20,237 nt of DNA from Xenoacremonium recifei (Eukaryota > Ascomycota > Sordariomycetes > Hypocreales > Nectriaceae): the NCBI GenBank assembly GCA_012184525.1, contig WOFQ01000160.1, positions 1 through 20,237 of the forward strand, given 5' to 3'. The notes below the pieces were generated by a model. The model was not told where the DNA came from and searched no databases. It saw only the letters and a program-made list of their open reading frames with translations. Below are positions 1 through 10,076 of this stretch, piece after piece. Each line of letters starts with the position of its first letter. The first letter of the stretch is position 1. The position numbers and the translations under genes were made by a program.

Positions 1-73
1 TAATGTTGTGGGCCCTCTGAGGTTTTTCCCTCCCGGGCGGAATAAACTCAATCAATCAATCAATCAATCAATC
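1..73 (+). mobile_element. 3' end of a LINE-type retroelement with CAAT tail
   Basis: Bases 49-73 are a pure (CAAT)6 tail, preceded by a GC-rich stretch containing TCCCGGGCGG and then AATAAA at 41-46. A near-identical 38-39 bp sequence lies in reverse orientation at 19627-19664, where it is bounded by a target-site duplication. That identifies this sequence as the 3' terminus of a dispersed non-LTR element. The 5' part, if present, is outside the window, so neither its length nor its duplication can be seen. Element family is not assigned. Confidence 0.6.
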
Positions 74-384
74 GACACTGGTTCGAGATAAACTAGGCCG
101 TAAACATGATAATAATTGGTACTGTGCGGAGTCGAGTTATGCGGGAAGAGTCACGTGTGAATGAGGAGAAATCCCGAGATTTGCTGCGCTGTCCTTGATC
201 CTTTGTTAATATATCTCGTGGCGCGTCCGTATCAGCCATTTCGTCCTGTTCAAACGCCTGGGTTTCAGTTTGCAAATTGGAATCTCCCAAGGTACGGAGC
301 AACAAAGCTGACAGCTTTCTGCCTCTGATCTGACTGATTCGCTATCGACGCGGTTCAACTTTTAACAAGGGAACTCCCTGATCT

Positions 385-2463
385 ATGGGCCAAAAAATCG
401 CAGATTGCCCGGCCCTTCCACGACTCAACCAAATGGAGCACTTATTTGAACCTACGACTGAGTCTTTGCAAGATGGTTCTCAGGCATCTCATCAGACCGA
501 CACTCGCGAAGACCCGAAGAAGACAGTTCCCAGGCATCCCCGCAGCTCTACTCGAAGGCTCAAAGAATGGATAAGCCTACATTCTGCGTGGCCGTATCCC
601 ACTGATAAAGAAAAAAAGGAACTGAGCGATCAGACTGGTCTTACCACCCGCCAGATATGTTATTGGTTCGTCAATGCCCGACGTCGATGTGGCCAGAAGT
701 TGTCATCTAGCGCACCCGCTGCTTGCGAATCCTCGGCAGGACTGCTGTTGGCAAGCTTTCCCCAGCATGAGAGAATAGACTGGGCTGACTTGAACCCTCT
801 TGATCGATGGCGGCATTCACCACCTGAGGAGGAGCCTGCCCCCTTACATGTCTTATCCAGAGCCATCCAAGATAACCCCGTGTTATACGACAGTCTTGCA
901 ACCAATGCGAGTCTGGTGGATACAAATTGGACACCTTCTACCGGCGCTCCGCCCCTGCCGAGCTCTTTGGACTCGTTCGATCTCTCAACCTCCGCCAGCT
1001 CGAGTGAATTTTCTGCCAGTCTGAGTAGTTCTGGATCCATCTCTGGTTTCCAAGGCGGGGCTCGTCCACGACGCAAACGTTTGCGCCGCAAGAACCAGAT
1101 CCGAGATAACCCTGCTGCTGCTGCTACTGAAAAAAAAAGCGCGGTGCGCCCTTTTCAGTGCACTTTCTGCACAGATTCCTTCAAATCTAGATATGACTGG
1201 ACAAGGCACGAAGGCACATTACATCTTGTTCTTGAGCGTTGGACCTGCCTTCCGTTCGGCCCTGTCCATTACGATGAAACGGGGAATTTCACCAAATGTG
1301 CGCTTTGTGGGATATCGAACCCAGAACAGGAACACATCGAATCGCATCGCGCCCACGAATGTACCATCAAGCCCTTGGGTGACCGGACCTTCTATAGGAA
1401 GGATCATCTGCGCCAGCATCTTCGCCTAACGCATGGAGTCGAAAATACATTGCCATCAATGGAATCCTGGAAATCCAAGCTTACTAGGGTCAAGTCTCGT
1501 TGCGGTTTCTGTGGCGAGACGTTTTTGCTATGGTCGGACCGAAATGACCATCTCACTGAGCATTTCCGCTCTGGAGCTCGCATGAAAGATTGGAAAGGTT
1601 GTCGCGGGCTAGAGCCCCAGAGGGCACTGCTCGTTGAAAACGCAATGCCTCCTTACTTAATCGGCACCGAGTCTAACGACCCTGAACCGTTCAGTGCCAC
1701 TAAGGGAAAGTCGAAAACAATTGACTTCTCACCTGGCACTCAGGACTGTCCTCCATCGACTTTTGCGGCACTGACGGCTCGGCTAGGTGCCTACGTTTGT
1801 GGGGCCAAATCAGAGGGAATTACGATAACCGACGAAAACTTACGGGAAGAGGCCCGTGTGATCTTGTATGAAGATAACGATCCCTGGAACCAGACTCCAG
1901 CAGACAATGTTGAGTGGTTAAGAATGTTCAAAGCGGGATATGGGCTTCCTTCACAGCAGTACACGCCGCCCAACCCCACGCCTAATGGCTTTGAAACGAG
2001 CATTGGCTTGGGAGAGTGCCCCGAACCAGAGATACAAGTCGACTCCAATTTAAATCTGGGCCCATTTACTGTTGAAAGGATGCGACAAGCGATTGGTCCT
2101 CAAAATACTCTTGTGGACTATGGTTTTAACGCTGGACAGCTCGGGAGCACTGCTTATGTTGATGATTCTGGTTTGGCAGTGCCATGGGCTTGGCAGACAC
2201 CAGAATGCTTGATGGAGTTTAATCAGATGGGACAAGCGTCATCTGTATCTGGTATGTTTCCGAACTCCACGGAATGGATAGAGATCGACATCAACATACC
2301 ACAACCGGTCTTTCTTGACGGCATGACGAGCTGTCTGAACCCAGATACCGGGAGGGATTCTACAGACAATGCATTTATGATGCCGGATACAATATTTCCA
2401 TTTGATTTAGAATTGGACAAGGAGACCGGTTCTGTCAATGTAGGCATGTCCGGTAGTAACTAG
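385..2463 (+). CDS. TALE-type homeodomain / C2H2 zinc-finger transcription factor
   Basis: Uninterrupted 692-codon ORF with no intron needed. Residues about 50-105 form a homeodomain with the three-residue loop extension Pro-Tyr-Pro (70-72) typical of TALE proteins and the recognition-helix signature WFVNARRR. A basic stretch (228-236, RPRRKRLRRK region) is a likely nuclear signal. C2H2-type fingers follow: C259-C262-H275-H280; a degenerate one from C305-C308; and C373-C376-H389-H393; with an extra HLRQH...TH stretch near 341-350. The acidic, Ser/Pro-rich C-terminal third is a plausible activation region. The combined homeobox plus C2H2 architecture is known in filamentous ascomycetes. It is the only regulator in the window, sits at the left edge of the amino-acid gene set, and its domains fit the two halves of the motif repeated in those promoters. 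Direct control of the cluster is inference. Confidence 0.9.
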   Translation: MGQKIADCPALPRLNQMEHLFEPTTESLQDGSQASHQTDTREDPKKTVPRHPRSSTRRLKEWISLHSAWPYPTDKEKKELSDQTGLTTRQICYWFVNARRRCGQKLSSSAPAACESSAGLLLASFPQHERIDWADLNPLDRWRHSPPEEEPAPLHVLSRAIQDNPVLYDSLATNASLVDTNWTPSTGAPPLPSSLDSFDLSTSASSSEFSASLSSSGSISGFQGGARPRRKRLRRKNQIRDNPAAAATEKKSAVRPFQCTFCTDSFKSRYDWTRHEGTLHLVLERWTCLPFGPVHYDETGNFTKCALCGISNPEQEHIESHRAHECTIKPLGDRTFYRKDHLRQHLRLTHGVENTLPSMESWKSKLTRVKSRCGFCGETFLLWSDRNDHLTEHFRSGARMKDWKGCRGLEPQRALLVENAMPPYLIGTESNDPEPFSATKGKSKTIDFSPGTQDCPPSTFAALTARLGAYVCGAKSEGITITDENLREEARVILYEDNDPWNQTPADNVEWLRMFKAGYGLPSQQYTPPNPTPNGFETSIGLGECPEPEIQVDSNLNLGPFTVERMRQAIGPQNTLVDYGFNAGQLGSTAYVDDSGLAVPWAWQTPECLMEFNQMGQASSVSGMFPNSTEWIEIDINIPQPVFLDGMTSCLNPDTGRDSTDNAFMMPDTIFPFDLELDKETGSVNVGMSGSN

Positions 2464-2764
2464 TGATCTACACCTGACTACCTTAGTTACAGGCCCTGAG
2501 CTCTTATACATAAACTCAGATTTCAACTTAATCTTGGAACGGGATCTGTATTTTAATTAGAGTCGAATTACTACTGAGCAATACCTAGGGTGCTCTTTTG
2601 CTAGACTACGTGGTATATCTTGCAAACAAGTAAGAAGAGAGACAGATCCAGAGGCTGCAGAGCTTGTTTCACAAAAAAAGGGTAGTGAAATCCAATCTCT
2701 GTGCATGGAGGTTGGAGCAAGTCCTTTCGAATCCCAATAATCTATCTAGTATTATTCTACATGA
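2464..2764. other. intergenic, nothing recognised
   Basis: Downstream of the transcription factor. No conserved reading frame, repeat or copy of the 17-bp promoter motif was seen. Confidence 0.5.
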
Positions 2765-3310
2765 CTATAAAACTCCCCAACATTTTGATCCAAACCCAAC
2801 GTTAAGAGTTGAAATACCATCGTTGTCCACCAGGCTACAATTAGCACCACTTTTGATCAGAAGTGCAACTGTGTCTTTATGCCCAAATTTACTCGCAAGT
2901 CGTAATGCATTCCACCCATGAAACCCCCGAAAATCAATGTCCACACCCACATCTATCAGCATTTTCACAATACCATTGCGTCCGTAGCGCGCTGCCGGCA
3001 TCAGCGGAGTCCAATTCTGGTAGCTCTTAGCGCACGAATCTTGTCAACTATCAAGGAGGATCTGGACACAAGTCCTACACCCGCCACGGGCGGCTGTATG
3101 TAGAGCTGTTTCACCTTCAGAATCCTTTTGGTCCAGAGGAGGTTCTAGACTAAGCAGAGTGACAAGAAAAGAATGACGGCAAAGACGAACATTGCTATGC
3201 ATGCATGGATAACTCGATTCGCTCTGTTTCATTACCTGGGCTACTTTTGGAAGAAGTCTAGAACAGTATAGGTTTTTGAATCTTCGACCAACGAGGGTGA
3301 GTGATAACAA
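2765..3310 (-). pseudogene. ankyrin-repeat protein remnant (C-terminal part)
   Basis: On the minus strand one frame reads through about three ankyrin units: a GETALHTAARGG unit (about 3127-3047), a WTPLMPAARYGRNGIVKMLID unit, and a WNALRLASKFGHKDTVALLI unit, followed by a degenerate GISTL start of another. The consensus TALH/TPLM turns and the LLL/LLI second helices are visible. A TGA at 3044-3046 interrupts the frame between the first two units, with the frame continuing unchanged beyond it. Sequence upstream of about 3130 shows no repeats. It looks like a broken 3' fragment of an ankyrin gene unrelated to the neighbouring metabolic genes. No partner domain (NACHT or similar) is present in the window. 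Confidence 0.75.
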
Positions 3311-4383
3311 CTCTCCGCTACCTAGATCCTGTTCAATACGTCAGCTGCATGATGTAAAGATGGAGATCAGCTCTCAACGGCGTGCTTCACCATGGCAATT
3401 AGGATCAGAACTTCTCCAAGGAGATGGACAATGCCAGTGGAAGACATGGTAATTGAGGCTTCGCACATGTTAAGTAAATGATGAGATCGGTGAATCATTT
3501 AAGAGCAAGTTTTTCAGATGCCTAGGAGACACATCAATAAGATCCGGCGTGTGCTTGCAATGGAGCCCAAGCCTGCGTGTCCAAGGTCGAGTCGCTCCTT
3601 GGTGTTAGAGGATTGTCTCGTCTTGAAGGCATGCTTAGTATGGGCAGGTTCAGCAAGGCTGCGCACTCCGGAACAAATCAATCGCAAAGGAGCAGTTGCT
3701 GGGGTACCCACACTAGGCGTCACTCTACGCCCTATGAAGCTGTCATCCGCCGCCCTACATGATGTCCGTCGCCTCCACCACAACAATCACGTGGTGTACA
3801 CACCATATCTTGGGCTAATCTCGTTAATCGCTCACCTGCGGCGATATCCGATCTGAGCAGGAAGGAACTACTTCTTAAACACGGCTTTTTGGTTCCAAAG
3901 GTCATGTTTGGTTAGGCCTGACTGGTTGTCGTCAGTATAATAAAAGCTCACACATGGCTAAGTGTTCTTATAATCCGCGTGATCCACACATGTCATCCCA
4001 GAGAGCATAGGGTTTCTCGCAGCAATCGGGTGACTGGCCGGGCACGGCTCTCATAGGGCGTCGTTTTACACCCGGGAAGGGGCCGTGGCTATGTGGGCCC
4101 CATGTTTGACGTTATTAAAGCCATCTTACTACAGAGATTGGGCTTAGTACGCAGTTAGTAGAAGAAACCAGTAGGCCTTCTAATAGAGCTAGTGCTATAC
4201 TCACTCCTTATGTGAGCAAACTTCAGATCTGATACATATTTCACTTCTGTTTCTGAGACGGTCGTCTAAGGTTGGTCTATTCTGAATTCTACATGTCTGA
4301 CTGACTGTGCTAATGAAGCCCTCAGATATTCCTCAACACCACTCTTCACCTTGCGAACAAATAGCTGTTCTCGTATTAAACCT
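3311..4383. other. long upstream region of the aspartate kinase gene
   Basis: About 1.07 kb without a convincing gene. Overlapping short ORFs on both strands at 3514-3856 have no recognisable family and coincide with the copies of the 17-bp motif listed separately, so I read them as chance. A weaker motif copy lies at 4055-4071. Confidence 0.5.
3717..3756 (-). promoter_or_regulatory. paired 17-bp motif upstream of aspartate kinase
   Basis: Two copies in the same (minus) orientation, 3740-3756 (AGGGCGGCGGATGACAG, 15/17 to the consensus AGGGCGYYRRATGRCAY) and 3717-3733 (AGGGCGTAGAGTGACGC, 14/17). Their starts are 23 bp apart, close to two helical turns. They lie about 630-670 bp before the kinase ATG. 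A third, weaker match is at 4055-4071 on the plus strand (AGGGCGTCGTTTTACAC, 14/17), about 310 bp before the ATG. Confidence 0.55.
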
Positions 4384-5624
4384 ATGCCGGAATTTCAACC
4401 ATCGAGAGGTATTTCCCGCCATAACTGGGTAGTTCAAAAATTCGGGGGCACGAGTATTGGCAAATCCCTAGATCAGGTCTGAAATTATCCAAGCATGCGT
4501 ATTAGTTGTCTGACTGACAGGTGATTCCTGTTAGGTTATCAGCAACATAGCCAAGTAAAACTACGAAGATTTTAACCCTTGCCACCCTAATCATCAATAT
4601 TTTTGCTAACCAGACATCCATCAGGGAATGTGTCGATGGAAGCCCAGTTGTTGTATGCTCTGCCATAAGCCAAGATTGTAAAAAGAATGGGACAACGGCA
4701 AAGTAAGGGATTGGATAGATCGGCAATGATACAGATGATGGGCTGCTTACTCTTTTATTTAGACTTCTTTCTATCTACGAATGTCTTCATCGACTACAGC
4801 GAGTAGACCTCATGGATCGACGAAGAAAGCTTGTCTTAGAGGCCCGCAGTCTTGCTGACAACATCTTGCACAACCATATTTCGCTAACAAAGTCTTCAGT
4901 GAGGCAAGAGGAGTTACTTTGTATCCTCCTCGATTTTTTCCGTTCTCAACGGAACGAACTCGAGAATTACATCATAAGTGCCGAACGGTACAGACTCGGC
5001 GTTGACTCGGCCTTCAAGGATCAGCTAGCAGGTATCGGCGAGAAGCTCAGTAGTATGCTGATTACAAGCTTGCTGGAGCAAAAAGTAAGTTCTCCACTTA
5101 CCTGTGCTATCTCGATGCACTAATAATTTATTAAGGGAATTCCCGCCGCATTTGTCGACCTGAGCGTTGTTTGTCAAATCGATACCATAGCGCACTCAAC
5201 GGAAGCGGCTTTTCACAATACAGCTACAGATATGATTGTCAAAACCCTGCAATCTTACGGAAATCGGGTGCCCGTGGTCACTGGTTTCTTTGGCCCTGTT
5301 CCTGGGGGGCTGATCGATGGAGATATTGGGCGCGGCTACACTGACGTGTGCGCCGCTTTGTGTGCTGTTGGCCTTGAGGCTCGGGAACTCCAGATTTGGA
5401 AGGAATTGGATGGGTTGTTCACAGCTGATCCTTTGAAATGTCTTTCGGCAACCTTATTGCCCGTCGTTACAGCCTCGGAGGCTGTCAAGCTCAGCGGTCA
5501 GGGCGCTGAAGTCATTCATCCTCTTGCTCTTCACCAGATTTTACAAGGCACACATCGAATTCCTATTACTATCAAGAATGTCCGGAAACCACATAGTCAT
5601 GGTAGTATCATTATTCCAGACTGA
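4384..5624 (+). CDS. aspartate kinase, catalytic domain only (no ACT domains)
   Basis: Phosphorylates aspartate in the first step towards homoserine, threonine and methionine. Model: join 4384-4476, 4535-4554, 4625-4702, 4763-5084, 5136-5624, giving 333 residues with no stop or shift. The start codon precedes the family N-terminal signature WVVQKFGGTSIGK. Other conserved blocks are GEKLSSMLI, the VPVVTGFFGPVPGG block, GRGYTDVCAAL and the WKELDGLFTADP substrate-loop region. The protein ends at IIIPD, exactly where fungal aspartate kinases (about 520-530 residues) continue into two C-terminal ACT domains. No ACT sequence was found in the 280 bp downstream. Known family logic is that the ACT domains mediate threonine feedback, so this enzyme should be feedback-insensitive (inference). 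The usual LTYYGSEVIHP stretch reads LSGQGAEVIHP, showing divergence from housekeeping copies. The 20-nt exon 2 and the acceptor at 4624 are the least certain parts. Confidence 0.85.
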
Positions 5625-5861
5625 ATTAGAATAGTGTGTTAGGGCTATTAATACTTGATAAGCCAACAAAGAAAGATGGCGCGCTGAAGAACTTATTTAC
5701 GCCAAAGAGGACTTAGGTGGGAAATTTAGTGAGCAGCAGTAATAATTTTTTTTAGTTTGTTGCTCTGGGGCAGGCTAGTTTTCCCACAGATTTACTTAGA
5801 GCATCTCGACTACTGGGCCATGGGATCATGCTCGATCAGTCTTTGTAATTATGGGGCATAG
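5625..5861. other. intergenic, aspartate kinase 3' region
   Basis: T-run at about 5744-5753. A short stretch at about 5661-5715 reads KPTKKDGALKN in one frame, faintly like the linker after the kinase domain, but no ACT domain follows. Nothing else seen. Confidence 0.4.
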
Positions 5862-5944
5862 GTGTCATTTAACGCCCTCTGTGGGGGGGGGGGGAACTAG
5901 AAAGGGCGCTGGATGGCACTTCGCTTGCTATTGGCTGATGTGGC
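5862..5944. promoter_or_regulatory. inverted motif pair plus CCAAT box upstream of the MFS gene
   Basis: Copy 1 at 5862-5878 on the minus strand (AGGGCGTTAAATGACAC) and copy 2 at 5903-5919 on the plus strand (AGGGCGCTGGATGGCAC) both fit the 17-bp consensus fully. They are separated by 24 bp that include a run of 12 G (5883-5894). A reverse CCAAT box (ATTGG) is at 5930-5934 and ATGTGGC at 5938-5944. The module is about 150-230 bp before the transporter ATG. The same layout, with the same 24-bp gap, occurs at 19411-19493. Confidence 0.75.
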
Positions 5945-6090
5945 GAATTCGGCTAATATTCCATCTAATGTTTACTTCAACCGACATACTGGATATAGAA
6001 TACTCTCTACGCTAGTCGTTCCAGGCATTTTCGAACTTCTATATCACAACCTTCACTACTCAATCTCGTCAGCCGAGACTGCCAGCTTCA

Positions 6091-7935
6091 ATGGATCTAC
6101 CAAACAGCGACAAGCTTCTGACAAGGCACGAGATGGTGTCGCACCCTCCCGCTTCCCCAGAAACTTCTACAACGCGAAGGCTGGAAGATGAGGAGACCCA
6201 GGAAACGGTTTATCCGACCGGTATCAAGTTTGGAGCCATCATGACCGCTGTCTGTTTGTCATTTACACTAGTAGGCCTAGTGAGTTGAGGGTGATAGAAG
6301 CGCTCTTATGAGTCACCCTAACACGCAATCATCTAGGACAGCAACATCATCGCAACAGCCGTCCCAGCCATGACTCGTTATTTTGGCACCGTCAATGACA
6401 TTGCATGGTATACTTCCATCTAGTGAGGAATCTCGGTGCCAAATAGTCGATGTGCAGTCGCTGACCTTATATTAACAGTCGGCTCATGTCAGGCTCGTTT
6501 CAACTCTTGTTCGGAAAGCTCTACACTACGACTCCGGCAAAGATGTTGATCCTCACAAGCCTCGCCATCTTTGCTATAGGGACTGTGTTGTGTGCCTTGG
6601 CACCGACCTCGCCAATATTCATCGTTGGTCGAGCCATCACCGGCTTCGCTACCGCCGCCGTTATCTCGGGGGCATTTGCGTGTGTTGTGCCCCTAATCTG
6701 ACAATGATGAAGTTTGCTGATGTGGAGATAAGGATGGTCATACATATCTCCCCTCTGCGCAAGCGATCAACATACGCCGGAATCGGCGCCGCAACGGAGG
6801 CTGTGGCGTCTCTCGCGGCTCCTCTTTTTGGTGGCCTGTTAACCGACCGATTGAGCTGGCGATGGTGTTTTTTTGTCCAACTACCCCTGATCGTCGGAGT
6901 ATTTTGCATTGTGTTTGAGTCTTTCGACTCGGACGCTGGAAAGCCGATGAACGGTGAGAACTTATCGTCAGCCTTGCGCAAGCTGGACGTGCTGGGAACA
7001 GCCACATTCGTGCCAGCTATCGCATTGTTGATCCTAGCCCTACAATGGGGGGGCAATAAGTACAACTGGTCAGACTGGCGCGTCATACTGCCATTGGCTA
7101 TTTTCGCCGCTTTGCTTACAGTCTTCGTTTGGCATCAAAGCCGTCTTGGCGAACGGGCGACTGTTCCGTTTCGCATCTTGCGAAGACGAACTGTTCTTTA
7201 TGGCTTCCTATTCAGTTCCTGCAATAACGGCTCCCTCAGCGTTATTGAATACTATGTATGAATTACTAGCAGGGATTGCGCTCGAACAAGCTAACTCGTT
7301 CCTAGATGCCCAGCTACTTCCAGATCGTCAAAGGACTCTCCGCGTCCATGTCGGGTGTAATGGTTCTTCCAACGGCGGCCGGTCTGGTGGTCTCGGTTCC
7401 TCTTGCAGGGTATCTTACTACCTTGGTCGGATATTATAGCCCGTTCATGCTTGTGAATAGTATCATGACGCCCCCTACGACTGGGCTGCTGACTACATTG
7501 GATGCTGGATCAAAGATTTGGACCTTTATCTTCTATCAAGCTTTGCTGGGGTTCGGGACCGGCATTGGGTTCCAGGGCCCCCAGGTCGCCGTTCAGGCAA
7601 CTTTCTCCGACTCTGACTCGCAGATTGGCATCGCTATTATTCAGCTTGCGCAGGCTATTGGTCCTACCATAGCTGTTGCCGGAGCGCAGACTATCTTCAC
7701 GTGCAAATTACGTTCTTACCTAGCTCGGTTTCCTTCGAAACTAGACATAGCTGACTTAACCAATGACGGTCTCCGTATTCCTGACGGGCTGAGCCCTTGG
7801 GAGCACACAGCAGTGGTCTCAGCTTACAGCCATGCCCTCAACAATGCATTCTATCTTCCAGTTGTTCTATCTTGTTTGACAATCGTTGGTGCCCTCGGTA
7901 TGGAATGGAGGTCCGTAAAGGGGGTTAAACACTGA
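6091..7935 (+). CDS. MFS drug/metabolite exporter, DHA 14-TM type
   Basis: Proton-driven efflux carrier of the plasma or vesicle membrane. Model: join 6091-6279, 6337-6422, 6479-6679, 6733-7255, 7306-7935, four introns of 50-57 bp, 542 residues, fully open. The cytosolic N-terminus is hydrophilic. TM1 begins at GIKFGAIMTAVCLSFTLVGLDSNIIATAVPAM across intron 1. The family motifs DIAWYTS and GRAITG (motif A/B region), the PLRKR loop and LTDRLSWRWCFF (DHA2 hallmark) are all present, with repeated hydrophobic helices to residue about 535. Without intron 3 the frame hits a TGA shortly after the VVPLI segment; splicing 6680-6732 restores SGAFAMVIHISPLRKR, as in the family. As in other fungal clusters, it probably exports the pathway product. 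It is flanked by motif-bearing promoters and transcribed in the same direction as the kinase and methyltransferase. Confidence 0.92.
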
Positions 7936-8297
7936 AAATCATAAAGCGTGATACCAAGAATGACAAAGCTATAAGAACACGGTCGAGAGCAAAGCGCGTA
8001 CAGTATTTCGGACGAACTCATCACGGTGATTAACTGAGAAATCTCATGACTGATATCTGCCAAACGCCGAAAAAGCCCCGGCTGTGCAAGCGTAAGAGTG
8101 ATAACACAGAATCGGCCGCCAGGGTATTTGAACATTACGAGACGAATCGATTCTCGAAGGCATAAGAAAAAAATGAGGGATTTACCGGCTTGAAGATCCC
8201 GTAGTGAAATTTTCGGCATCACGCAAAAATAACCAAGCCCCACCAATGTAGTAATAATGACGCATCCACGTAGCTGTTTTCAGCAGGGAATGGCTTT
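7936..8297. other. intergenic, MFS 3' region
   Basis: No conserved coding sequence. A minus-strand ORF of 131 codons overlaps the MFS 3' end but has no family features and I treat it as a shadow. Confidence 0.5.
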
Positions 8298-8407
8298 AGG
8301 GCGTTGGATGACACGTCTAAGACTTATTAGTCTCGGATCGTCGCTTTTTTACTGGGTCCCATTTAGGTTTACCGCTGAATCTTCACTTGTAGGGCGCTGC
8401 GTGACAT
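8298..8407 (+). promoter_or_regulatory. two 17-bp motif copies upstream of the methyltransferase
   Basis: Copies in direct orientation at 8298-8314 (AGGGCGTTGGATGACAC, 17/17) and 8391-8407 (AGGGCGCTGCGTGACAT, 15/17), about 150 and 245 bp before the ATG at 8560. Unlike the MFS and PLP-enzyme promoters they are direct rather than inverted repeats. Confidence 0.7.
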
Positions 8408-8559
8408 GTGCGCAAGGCTTCAACGCTGTAGGAGCTGGGCGTGTGAAGAGACCGCCTCTGCACATAAACACTTGAAGAAGAGAGATGAGGCAAACGCTGA
8501 GCTCACTATCAAAGACTTTTTTACTTCACAAAACCTGTCCTAAACGGCCGAAAGTATCC

Positions 8560-9622
8560 ATGTCAACAATATCCGGACCCCGAGAAGTCGCAGCAACGAC
8601 AACTTCCGAATCAGACTCGCCAGGGCGTCTGATCTCTCATTTTCGTAACAGGTTCGGAAAATGTAGCTTTGCTTCATGGGATGGTTCCAGACTTACAGAT
8701 TTGGCAGAGACGGCAAGCAACAATCGTCAGGATGGACGGAACTCTGGGAGACAGATCAATCCGACCTGTGGGACCGTGGCAAACCCTCCCCGGCCCTCAT
8801 CGAGTTCATCGAGTCTAAACCAGGGGTTCTCTCCAAAATAGTCAACAAATACCGACCCAAAGCCTTAGTTCCCGTACGTGTACTCACCGGGTTTCCATTC
8901 CTGGCTGTTGCTAGAACTCAGCACTAACAATAGCGAACCGTGTCCTTAGGGCTGCGGCAAAGGATACGACGTTGTAGCCTTAGCCCTACATGGCTTCAAC
9001 GCCTATGGGCTTGAAGTTTCCGAGAAGGGAGCTGCGACGGCACGGCAATATGCAGAGTCAGAATTGGCAGAGCCTTCCGAGTACAACTACCACGACTTGA
9101 ACGCGTGGTCATCGGGCGATATCGAAGACGTCACGATTATCGCAGGAGACTTCTTTCAGAAAGGCTGGGAACCTCACGGAGTTCGAGGTTTCGATGTTAT
9201 CTATGACTACACAGTACGTAGCGATATCGGCTTGCAGGGAGCCGTAAAAGGTAACTATTTGACTAACTCGGTTACAGTTCCTGTGTGCGCTGCATCCCTC
9301 CTTGCGACAGGCATGGGCTCGTCGAATGCACGAGCTCTTGGCTCCAGATGGGGTCTTGATCTGCTTGGAGTTTCCTCTTTACAAAGACCTGACTCTACCG
9401 GGACCTCCGTGGGGCCTGAAGGGCGTTTATTGGAATCTACTGGCAATGGGGGAAAACGGCATAATCGATGAGCCAGGCGAGGAGAAAATCGACAACGAGG
9501 GTCCATTTCGAAGAGTTGTCTATTTCAAACCGCCGAAATCTTACGAGAATGGCAAGGGGACAGATATGGTAAGTGTCTGGTCCGCCTTGCCATGGCGATT
9601 TCCTGTTGATCTGCGTGGGTGA
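8560..9622 (+). CDS. SAM-dependent thiol methyltransferase (TPMT-like family)
   Basis: Transfers methyl from S-adenosylmethionine to a thiol or sulfide acceptor; the substrate is unknown. Model: join 8560-8651, 8699-8873, 8950-9213, 9278-9622, 291 residues. Introns are 47, 76 and 64 bp. Conserved blocks: GWTELWETDQSDLWDRGKPSPAL (acceptor side), the SAM-binding loop VPGCGKGYDV (about 88-97), LEVSEKG, FDVIYDYTFLCALHP (about 171-185) and GPPWGL. The family C-terminal GTDMVSVW is retained if the GTAAGT at 9570 is not used as a splice site; the stop is then at 9620-9622. An in-frame ATG at 8485 would add 25 residues rich in Ser/Lys/Arg/Leu with no acidic residue. I prefer 8560 because family members begin near there. 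In this neighbourhood a role in making or capping a sulfur-containing amino acid is plausible but inferred. Confidence 0.9.
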
Positions 9623-10076
9623 AGCCAAGGAGAAAGCTTGAGGCAAAGCTCGAAGGCTCAACGAACCGAGTCAAAGGTGATGGGAGGACCTATCTAACCG
9701 GTAACGAGTATTCCATCAAGAATAGACGGGGGTTTTTTAATCGTCAGTTGGCTCCGTGCATAAGTTTGATTCTCGCCGATGTACATCAGTACTTGAGAAT
9801 CGCTGATAAGTACAAGATTTCTTGATCTTTCGTGAATCGACTTTCGCCGTGCCGTTGCCTGAAGGTCTTTCGATATGTGACAGATACAACTCAAACGTCG
9901 CGGTGTCAGCCAGAGAGAATGGGAATATCACCCAGGCGTTCTAACAATATAATCCAATTTCCGAGTGTTTTTATCCAGATTCTTTCTCCTCGTAAGACTT
10001 GACTAAGCATTCAGAGTTATTCTCGTCATTGCCAATTCAGGAATGCATATGTGTAATATCTCCAGGAGGAGCTGAT
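9623..10076. other. intergenic, methyltransferase 3' region
   Basis: No recognisable gene or repeat. The short ORFs on both strands lack family features. Confidence 0.5.

Noticed and set aside
660..2447. Several minus-strand and alternate-frame ORFs inside the transcription factor gene.
   Set aside because: They have no family features and overlap a well-supported domain-containing ORF.
3518..3856. 112-codon plus-strand ORF upstream of aspartate kinase as a gene.
   Set aside because: No recognisable domain, overlapping ORFs on both strands, and it contains two promoter-motif copies.
5862..5919. Inverted motif pair as a MITE with terminal inverted repeats.
   Set aside because: No target duplication is visible, and the same motif occurs elsewhere as direct or tandem copies in promoters, fitting binding sites better.
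5913..6191. 92-codon ORF starting upstream of the MFS ATG, in another frame.
   Set aside because: It overlaps the motif module and the true MFS start; no conserved features.
6421..6426. Apparent stop codons TAG TGA in the MFS gene.
   Set aside because: Splicing 6423-6478 (GTGAGG...AACAG) removes them and restores the family sequence.
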